NCBI RefSeq assembly: GCF_963678635.1
Contig: NC_087068.1
Coordinates: forward strand, 38,961,649 to 39,025,648
From: Symsagittifera roscoffensis
Lineage: Eukaryota; Xenacoelomorpha; Acoela; Convolutidae
DNA length: 64,000 nucleotides
Reading direction: 5' to 3'
Under the pieces are notes generated by a model, which was not told where the DNA came from, searched no databases, and saw only the letters and a list, made by a program, of their open reading frames with translations. The position numbers and the translations under genes are program-made. Shown piece by piece: positions 60,501 to 64,000 of the stretch (position 1 is its first letter; every line of letters starts with the position of its first letter).

Positions 60501-62605
60501 GAGCAAAACAAACAAAATAAATACATTTTGGCGGTTAATTGAACATATTAGGCGGTAAGAAATCTTTTGACGATTTAATTACTTATTATATTTTCTTCTA
60601 ATTGAGTGCCTTGCCTCTGCTTTGTTTGCTTTCCTGTTTCTCATAACTGCTTATTAAGTTCATTGTCTAGATCAGACCCATCTCCTTGTCTCGCCCTTAT
60701 TGGTTCTACCACAGTATAATAATCTTCAGCAGCTTTTGATATAACCGTTTAGGTGGCGTATCACGAGCCGAATACCCGAAAAAAAAATCGTTCCCGGATA
60801 GCCGAAAAAAAATTTGTTCCCGCAGAGCTGACATCTTTTTCGTTCTCTGATATCCGAAACGTTCAGATTCGCTCCGAACCAAAAATCAATCGTTGAAAAT
60901 ATTGAATTCTCGTATCATATATGAAGAAAAACTTATTCCCATTATGACCCTCCCCAAATAAATTATAGACCCTCAAATTAAAACTTTTGTACACAAAAGC
61001 GAAGCTGCGCATCGCAAACACTTGCTAGAACGCGACAAAAAAGCAGCTTTATACAGTGAATAAAGAAAATAGAAATAAGCCTCGAACTAGTAAAAATTTG
61101 CTACGTATCGGATTCGAACATGCGAATAGGGCAATAAATTGCGAATGCTATGCAGCAAAAGTGGCAACAAATTCAAATATACGCAATTTGGCATGTAATA
61201 ACTTGAAATATGACCAACTGCCGGCATCCACGCTAACTTTGTATGTAACAAATTAGAAAGCATAACGCCAAATTATGTATAAACTAAGCGTTTCGAAATG
61301 ATTGCAAGATTTATTGAGATGAAAAAATTCTGAAATCGAGTTTTTGTTTTATTGTACTGATATTTGAAGCAAATAGTTTTTTTTTCGGTTCATTTGAACA
61401 AAAAGAGCTGCATCAACTGTGTTAATGTATAACTAATCGAATGTCAAAGCACATGCTATCAAAAAGCTGAACAAGTGCCCCAAAATTGGCACCGATATTT
61501 GCGACTTCGGTTAGAGAAAAAGAATAACCGTACTATCAAACCACCTCATATAAGTTCGCAAGTGTAATAATGGGTGAAGTTTTGTTTTAAAAATCAAAGT
61601 TCTGATCGACGTCTTTTATTTGATCAACGAAATTTTAGCTATTCCGAAACTTTATCGAAGATCTTACTTTCGACATAACTTTCTGCGACGTCGCCCAGAG
61701 ACAAAAATTTGTAAACAATCTGGCAATATATCGCGGTCTTTTACACTTTTGTGACGCGTGCTCCCCGCGACCCTCTCAAGACACTTATTTAATACTGCTG
61801 TTCTTTGGTAATTTACTTGATAGTCGAATTAATTTTTCCCAGATAGCCAAAAACCTTTGTTATCGGATAGCCCAAATAATATTTTGTTCCCGGTTAGACG
61901 AAAAACATGTTGCATATGAAAGTAGTCACAATTTGATAGCTATTTAATTCCACGAAAGCAAAGATAATACACAAACTAATGCTATACGTTAATTGGATTT
62001 TTTGCTAACTTAGTTTTAAAAAAGATGTTTTAATATTTCGAATAAAAGTAGTGTACATTTTGTGACAAACTTGCCTTTTTAGTCTTTGTTTTGTTTTGGT
62101 GCTAAGAAGCTTAACACGAGTTCTTTTAGTTTTTTTTCGGCTATCCGGAAATGCTGCTCTTTAAGGACGCATTATTACAGCTACTGTTACAAATTCTGAA
62201 CAAATTGCACAGCAAAAACTTCTAATTCGTTTGAGCATGAATAAACTTTTGATTAGGTTCAATAAATCAAATCTTGCGTTAATCAGGACACAACAATGGT
62301 CCTCTGTAAATAGTTAAGCATAGCTCGAACATTGGTCTGTTCCTTTGTGACTTAAAGGCCGTAACTTCAAAAAGTAAGACTAGTTCACCTGAAATTGTGG
62401 ATCGCATTTATCTGCACACTGCTTCTCGTCGGATCCATCGTCGCAATCGTCGTTCCCATCGCACTTCCACTGATCTGGGATGCACTTCCGGTCCCGGTCA
62501 CATTTGAACCCACCCGCTGTGCACTCTTCCATGTTGTCCGAATGGAGAGTGATGACGCAATTGTCTTCGTCAGAGTGGTCGTTGCAGTCTTGATCACGGT
62601 CACAT
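33481..62605 (-). CDS. SORL1: SORL1/SorLA-type sorting receptor, 3' part, 17 exons
   Basis: The spliced product is about 1,090 residues: one partial and seven complete LDLR class A repeats, six FN3 domains, a membrane helix and a 56-residue cytosolic tail. LDLa repeats directly followed by six FN3 domains and a single helix is the SorLA arrangement; LRP-type receptors lack the FN3 block. SorLA is a type I receptor that moves cargo between Golgi, endosome and cell surface. All 16 internal junctions have GT..AG borders and matching phase, with no stop, so the gene appears functional. The tail ends in an acidic run with DDDMI, like the GGA-adaptor motif (DxxLL type) at the end of vertebrate SorLA. 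No FANSHY-type retromer motif is visible. The Vps10p, YWTD and EGF regions and any further LDLa repeats must lie beyond 64,000. Introns reach 7.1 kb and are full of repeats. Confidence 0.9.
34015..34191 (-). CDS. SORL1: SORL1 exon p: membrane helix and start of the tail
   Basis: Encodes [15 protein letters not shown], the hydrophobic segment [20 protein letters not shown] and the basic stop-transfer MRQRK, then [17 protein letters not shown]. The helix anchors the receptor; the basic residues mark the cytosolic side. Confidence 0.92.
34438..34684 (-). CDS. SORL1: SORL1 exon o: FN3-6 (rest)
   Basis: Encodes [17 protein letters not shown], then [20 protein letters not shown] and a Pro-rich end ([12 protein letters not shown]). 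Confidence 0.9.
34760..34851 (-). CDS. SORL1: SORL1 exon n: FN3-6 (start)
   Basis: Encodes [19 protein letters not shown] and [11 protein letters not shown], the A to C strands of the sixth FN3 domain. Donor GTATGT. Confidence 0.9.
35256..35460 (-). CDS. SORL1: SORL1 exon m: FN3-5 (rest)
   Basis: Encodes [20 protein letters not shown], then [20 protein letters not shown], ending TCTI plus one base. Donor GTGAGA. Several N-glycosylation sequons are visible. Confidence 0.9.
35902..36219 (-). CDS. SORL1: SORL1 exon l: FN3-4 (rest), FN3-5 (start)
   Basis: Encodes [14 protein letters not shown], then [20 protein letters not shown] at the end of FN3-4, and FN3-5 from [20 protein letters not shown] to LNDY. 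Donor GTAAGAG. Confidence 0.92.
36436..36615 (-). CDS. SORL1: SORL1 exon k: FN3-3 (end), FN3-4 (start)
   Basis: Encodes [20 protein letters not shown], then FN3-4 through [19 protein letters not shown]. Phase 0 on both sides. Confidence 0.9.
36963..37091 (-). CDS. SORL1: SORL1 exon j: FN3-3 (middle)
   Basis: Encodes [15 protein letters not shown] and then [17 protein letters not shown], the C' to F strands of FN3-3 with the LxPGxxY motif. Phase 0 on both sides. Confidence 0.9.
37530..37744 (-). CDS. SORL1: SORL1 exon i: FN3-2 (end), FN3-3 (start)
   Basis: Encodes [20 protein letters not shown], then the start of FN3-3 up to [13 protein letters not shown]. Two in-phase donors fit: GTAACG (exon end 37,539) or GTTTGT nine bases later (exon end 37,530). 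They differ by the residues VTP. Confidence 0.82.
38347..38738 (-). CDS. SORL1: SORL1 exon h: FN3-1 (rest), FN3-2
   Basis: Encodes [20 protein letters not shown], the F/G-strand end of FN3-1, then FN3-2: [34 protein letters not shown], ending SFQQIL. N-glycosylation sequons NKS and NAT are present. The donor A|GTTGGT is weak but keeps phase. Confidence 0.88.
39163..39634 (+). mobile_element. Short inverted-repeat element, hairpin variant CCAATC
   Basis: Left end: hairpin CCAATCGAAGATTGG followed by AAAAGAGTAATGAATG. Right end: CTACGTTCATTACTCTT, the reverse complement of the same AAGAGTAATGAACG word. Length is about 470 bp and there is no coding capacity. Confidence 0.75.
39922..40240 (-). 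mobile_element. tRNA-related element, copy 1
   Basis: On the minus strand: a conserved leading block, a tRNA-like module (about 40,075-40,021, with tggctgagtggttattgtgt and ctaggtag), then a body with ttgccgtgttctcgctaac and the tail GCGAAACGAAGCTTTGCC. Degenerate. Its right part is repeated at 42,285-42,570. Confidence 0.65.
40545..41282 (+). mobile_element. Inverted-repeat element, long form
   Basis: Left words gcaaaagagtcaatgaacgc (40,549) and acagacagttggtaaagagc (40,594). Right word tatgttcatcgtttcttaa near 41,262. It carries an extra ~300-bp internal block (gccaaaatcattgactgatt) that is missing from short forms such as 48,402-48,820. Confidence 0.65.
41806..42080 (-). mobile_element. 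tRNA-related element, copy 2
   Basis: The minus-strand tRNA-like module (about 41,970-41,905) contains gtagctgagtggttagtgcg (A-box region), an anticodon-loop-like ctcataa and gatcgaatccga (B-box region). Tail partly lost. Confidence 0.65.
42285..42570 (-). mobile_element. tRNA-related element, copy 3
   Basis: Close duplicate of copy 1 within the segmental duplication. Confidence 0.65.
42870..43185 (+). mobile_element. Inverted-repeat element, internally deleted
   Basis: Left ends gttggaatagagtcaatgaa (42,879) and acagttggaaaagagccaat (42,926). Right end atatgttcatcgtttctta at about 43,167. Confidence 0.6.
43730..44015 (-). mobile_element. tRNA-related element, copy 4
   Basis: Duplicate of copy 2. 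The tRNA-like module at about 43,905-43,845 has lost a few bases in the D-arm region. Confidence 0.6.
44667..45422 (+). mobile_element. Inverted-repeat element, long form, clear ends
   Basis: Left: hairpin CCAACAGACAGTTGG then AAAAGAGTCAATGAACGC. Right: CTACGTTCATCGACTCTTAA. The long internal block with the ttttggcgccaaaatcattg palindrome is present. Confidence 0.7.
45860..46004 (-). CDS. SORL1: SORL1 exon g: LDLa 8 (end), FN3-1 (start)
   Basis: Completes LDLa 8 with [10 protein letters not shown] and begins the first fibronectin III domain ([20 protein letters not shown], then KLIWIKW). The split Arg codon joins correctly to the next exon across a 7.1-kb intron. Confidence 0.88.
46390..48070. 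repeat. Intronic repeat remnants with tail-like words
   Basis: Degraded copies of the GCGAAGC tail word (cagagacgatgcggagcctc at about 46,409; cagaagctgagcggagattc at about 47,057) and of the segment gcggaacaaggccgacaatc (48,037), which recurs near 52,680. No exon is seen. Confidence 0.45.
48402..48820 (+). mobile_element. Short inverted-repeat element, short form
   Basis: Left: hairpin CCAACAGACAGTTGG, then an A-run and AGTCAATGAACGCAAG. Right: CTACGTTCATCGACTCTTAA. About 420 bp with no coding capacity. Confidence 0.75.
48973..49080 (-). CDS. SORL1: SORL1 exon f: LDLa 8 (start)
   Basis: Encodes [16 protein letters not shown], then [15 protein letters not shown]. Borders ttttcag / GTACGA; one base carries over. 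Confidence 0.9.
49180..49505 (-). mobile_element. tRNA-related element, best-preserved copy
   Basis: On the minus strand: a leading block of about 140 bp (49,505-49,365), a tRNA-like module 49,362-49,290 with A-box TGGCTGAATGG and B-box GGTTCGAATCT, then a body and the tail TTTGCGAAGCGAAGCTTCGC plus CTCTGTG at 49,205-49,180. The anticodon-arm region (agactctcaatctctaggtc) resembles tRNA-Lys. The acceptor stem does not pair, so it is not a working tRNA gene. Confidence 0.75.
49620..49866 (-). CDS. SORL1: SORL1 exon e: LDLa 6 (rest), linker, LDLa 7
   Basis: Encodes [18 protein letters not shown], a ~30-residue linker containing an extra Cys ([13 protein letters not shown]), then LDLa 7 through [17 protein letters not shown]. 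The final Cys of LDLa 7 is formed across the next junction (T + GT). Donor GTAAGTG. Confidence 0.92.
50010..50100 (+). repeat. GCGGATCTAGGAT-type dispersed repeat, copy 2
   Basis: Degenerate copy: agcgcatctaggatttttt, then aactttcaaaaaaattagtc. Confidence 0.5.
50895..51370 (+). mobile_element. Short inverted-repeat element
   Basis: Left: gggaaaagagtcaatgaac. Right: atacgttcatggactctta. It ends about 110 bp before a SORL1 exon. Confidence 0.7.
51483..51609 (-). CDS. SORL1: SORL1 exon d: LDLa 5 (rest), LDLa 6 (start)
   Basis: Encodes [16 protein letters not shown], a well-conserved LDLa C-terminal half, the spacer GDNNETDD, then [18 protein letters not shown]. Phase 0 donor GTATTTG. Confidence 0.92.
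51778..52345 (-). mobile_element. tRNA-related element, copy 6, interrupted
   Basis: Tail at 51,835-51,778 (cttcgcctctgtg on the minus strand); body and tRNA-like module at 52,345-52,015 with gtggctgagtggttagtgta and gatcgaatccga. About 180 bp of unrelated sequence lies between, so this may be two copies. Confidence 0.6.
53270..53900 (+). repeat. Dispersed repeat shared with 31,740-32,200
   Basis: Second copy of the unnamed family, with ggaaactaggccgaaaacca and accattcctacacattga. Confidence 0.6.
54133..54276 (-). CDS. SORL1: SORL1 exon c: LDLa 4 (rest), LDLa 5 (start)
   Basis: Encodes [20 protein letters not shown], the spacer DYTPQTNGY, then [18 protein letters not shown]. The split codon with the next exon gives Ser. 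Donor GTAGGC. Confidence 0.92.
54353..54775 (+). mobile_element. Short inverted-repeat element, right end degraded
   Basis: Left: hairpin CCAACAGACAGTTGG then AAAAAAGTCAATTAAC. The right side keeps only ttattcattgatag. Confidence 0.6.
55396..55520 (+). repeat. GCGGATCTAGGAT-type dispersed repeat, copy 3
   Basis: aggggcggatctaggatttt, ctcg, G-run, then tttcaaaaaaaattcg; close to copy 1. Confidence 0.65.
55975..56595 (-). CDS. Single-exon 206-residue open frame inside a SORL1 intron
   Basis: I do not recognise this protein. The frame runs on the same strand as SORL1, in the 5.6-kb intron between exons b and c. Two starts are possible: MNCVSIK and, seven codons on, [11 protein letters not shown]. 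The product is basic and polar, with no signal peptide or membrane segment. It has a Pro-rich N-terminal third ([19 protein letters not shown]), a charged centre ([15 protein letters not shown]), an acidic [13 protein letters not shown] patch, and [12 protein letters not shown], which looks like a basophilic-kinase target site. The length is well above chance for this AT-rich sequence and it overlaps no repeat family seen here. It could be a nested gene, a retrocopy or an alternative SORL1 exon; no splice borders were assigned. Confidence 0.5.
   Translation of the reverse strand: MNCVSIKMEYYPCSYEAKRNYLQCRLRNLNSISGLPEPNRSPFLFSPLPPKVFTLTTGKEPTPVIKRPFLPKSYTLSSLDTNYNKIIRENSSLRNLKEEPRNDRVRCQGYLKVGNSARLNERPPNKYSEAAEERRLKRAKTAGCFMQDGNDEEDLSSENRKGEFLLSRRRRASSAASLVYNGATGNWSQMSMREELAMKPTGKFII
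57388..57802 (+). mobile_element. Short inverted-repeat element
   Basis: Left: ttggaaaagagtcaatgaat. Right: ctacgttcatcgaaaac (outer part lost). Confidence 0.65.
58430..58785 (-). mobile_element. tRNA-related element, copy 7
   Basis: Nearly full-length. The leading block starts at about 58,785 (gtcagcgtagtgtattagta). The tRNA-like module 58,614-58,548 contains gtggctgagtggttagtgcg and an anticodon-like loop ttcttta (CTT, Lys-like). Tail aaaagcttcgcctctgt at about 58,430. Confidence 0.7.
59198..59445 (-). mobile_element. Second element family sharing the hairpin tail, copy 1
   Basis: The acacagaggcgaagttgcac end is the same tail as in the tRNA-related family, but the body differs (atgaccgataacgctact, aactttgagtctacaaaatt) and lacks the tRNA-like module. 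Confidence 0.65.
59873..60099 (-). CDS. SORL1: SORL1 exon b: LDLa 3 (rest), linker, LDLa 4 (start)
   Basis: Continues LDLa 3 with [14 protein letters not shown] and [19 protein letters not shown]; one calcium ligand is Asn instead of Asp. A Thr/Pro-rich linker ([16 protein letters not shown]) follows, then [15 protein letters not shown]. The donor is GTAAGTAG and two bases carry over. Confidence 0.92.
60988..61160 (-). mobile_element. tRNA-related element, truncated copy 8
   Basis: Tail and body with the B-box-like atgttcgaatccgatacg; the A-box part is lost. Confidence 0.6.
62389..62605 (-). CDS. SORL1: SORL1 exon a: LDLa 1 (end), LDLa 2, LDLa 3 (start)
   Basis: Starts after a ttttcag-type acceptor with one base of a split codon. 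It encodes [16 protein letters not shown], the second half of an LDLa repeat. A complete repeat follows, from CTAGGFKC to [17 protein letters not shown], with all calcium ligands. The exon ends CDPQFQ before a gtgaac donor. Phase 0 into the next exon. Confidence 0.92.
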
Positions 62606-62843
62606 CTGAAAGAAAAACGAGAACTTTTACAATTTGTCCAAAATCACTTCGAAAAAATTCACTTCTTAGAGGTTTTCCAAAATCACTTTAAACTATAAGA
62701 ATAAAAAAACACAATAACTTGTAACAGAATTAACAGAATTGGATAAAAGTTTCTGTTTCATATTCAGCTGGTGTCTCAAACCATTATGTTGGTGGGGAAG
62801 TAACATCGACAAATTGACCTTTTAAAAAACTATTTAAGAACAC

Positions 62844-63295
62844 AGCCAATCGAAGATTGGAAAAGAGTAATGAACGCAATACATAAAAAAACACTGATTT
62901 TCTTGAAAAAATCTCACCTTTCGAATTTCAAAGAAAAATGTAGATGCTCTTTTAGCTCTTTGAATTTCTAGAACAATCTATGATTGGTGCTTTTTTGATA
63001 ACAAAAGCCCAACTCGAGAAACCTGGATCAATAGGTAAAGATTTTATTCCGCTGGAAATCTAAAAATTAAATTCCGCTTTCGAAACTAGAAATCGTTCGG
63101 TTTTTTTCGCACCATTTCCACGTTCGTATTTGGATAATGCTATTTACGTCACTTTCACCAGAAGAATTTCAATTGAACTCAAAAAGTGCATTATACCTAT
63201 GTGCATCAATATTTTAAGACTTTTGCTGAATGAAAAACAAACAAAAAAATCAGCAAGACCTATTTAAGAGTCTTCAGTATGTTCATTACTCCTAA
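62844..63295 (+). mobile_element. Short inverted-repeat element, hairpin variant CCAATC
   Basis: Left: CCAATCGAAGATTGG then AAAAGAGTAATGAACGC. Right: atgttcattactcctaaac. Both ends carry the AGTAATG form, as in the copy at 39,163-39,634. Confidence 0.75.
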
Positions 63296-63325
63296 ACAGA
63301 AACATGACGACAGAGCGTGTTCTAT

Positions 63326-63540
63326 ACTTTTTACACAGAGGCGAATTTTCACTTCGCATACACAAGCAAAAATATGACCGATAACGCTACTATGAAAAAC
63401 TAAATGAGTAAAACTTTGAGTCTACAAAATTTCTTAAGTGACGTACGCCAATTGTGACGCATTAGCAGTACCAGTCAATTTTGAAAAAAAGACAATTTAC
63501 CAACTAACAGGCCTCAATTTATAGAGCAGTCTATGGAGCA
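63326..63540 (-). mobile_element. Second element family sharing the hairpin tail, copy 2
   Basis: acacagaggcgaattttcac followed by the same body as 59,198-59,445 (atatgaccgataacgctact, gcattagcagtaccagtcaa). Confidence 0.65.
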
Positions 63541-64000
63541 GTGATAACATGAAAAATTTAAATATAATAAAACAAAAACAATTTTTTTTATTTGAGATTT
63601 TGTGAAAATCATCCCGCCACACGCCATATTAAGTACAAAGTGATAAATTTCGCTCCTAGTAGCAAATCAAATATGGCAAATGAGCTTCCTTCAGCCAATT
63701 TGAAACGATTTCTTTGACGGATTAAAACTCCCCTTACGCGTTAATAGCGCGAAATATATCGTGCGTTAATTTTCCCAAATTGGCCAAAATAGCAATTTTT
63801 AAACCCCCATAACTTAACGAAAAAAGACCACAGGTGAATTATCCTTCCAAATTTAAGCTCACTTTTTGAATGATATAAAAACATTCCGTAAAAATGGCTA
63901 GTTAAAAAGTCGAAATTTGTCTGACGAAAAAAAACCACCCCGAGCACAAATATTCTGTTACTTTTGTTAAGAAAGTCGGAACAATAATAGTCTGTATTAT
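63541..64000. other. Intron sequence, nothing recognised
   Basis: Presumed SORL1 intron continuing beyond the window; no exon with LDLa pattern is visible. Confidence 0.45.

Noticed and set aside
33481-62605. LRP1/LRP2-type receptor instead of SorLA
   Set aside because: LRPs lack the six FN3 domains before the membrane and have NPxY tails. Neither is true here.

Overview
The window is nuclear DNA from an animal, most likely an invertebrate. It is AT-rich and dense in repeats, with short exons separated by long introns that carry GT..AG borders. The species cannot be named from this sequence alone. The one clear host gene is the 3' part of a SORL1/SorLA-type sorting receptor on the minus strand. 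I resolved 17 exons between 33,481 and 62,605, about 1,090 residues. Every exon junction keeps phase and there is no internal stop, so the gene looks intact. The visible part holds eight LDL-receptor class A repeats (the first one partial), six fibronectin type III domains, one membrane helix and a 56-residue acidic tail. The N-terminal Vps10p, YWTD and EGF region must lie to the right of the window.

Layout. 1-680: nothing recognised. 681-1,330: two halves of a non-LTR reverse transcriptase, facing each other. 1,330-5,040: a nearly complete but broken non-LTR retrotransposon (ORF1, AP-type endonuclease, RT). 5,040-5,825: the RT tail of a second, CR1/L2-like element. 5,830-8,480: no gene. 8,488-19,110: a roughly 10.6-kb CA-rich higher-order array with ten copies of a ~130-bp non-CA core, a recent 482-bp tandem duplication, and a long inverted repeat near its right end. 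19,460-24,642: a complete but dead Ty1/copia element (243-bp LTRs, CTTTA target duplication, half-tRNA-type primer site) inserted in an older inverted-repeat element. 24,650-31,500: a degenerate array of that repeat family. 31,700-33,480: repeat remnants and the SORL1 3' flank. 33,481-62,605: SORL1, with introns filled by three repeat classes: a ~450-bp element with terminal inverted repeats, a tRNA-related element with a hairpin tail, and segmental duplications of both. A single-exon 206-codon open frame (55,975-56,595) lies inside one intron on the same strand.

No intact autonomous transposon, tRNA, rRNA or CRISPR array was found. The most unusual structures are the cored CA array with its fold-back junction, the short element whose left-end hairpin changes in a compensatory way between subfamilies, and the tRNA-like element whose tRNA module is internal and whose hairpin tail is shared with a second family.
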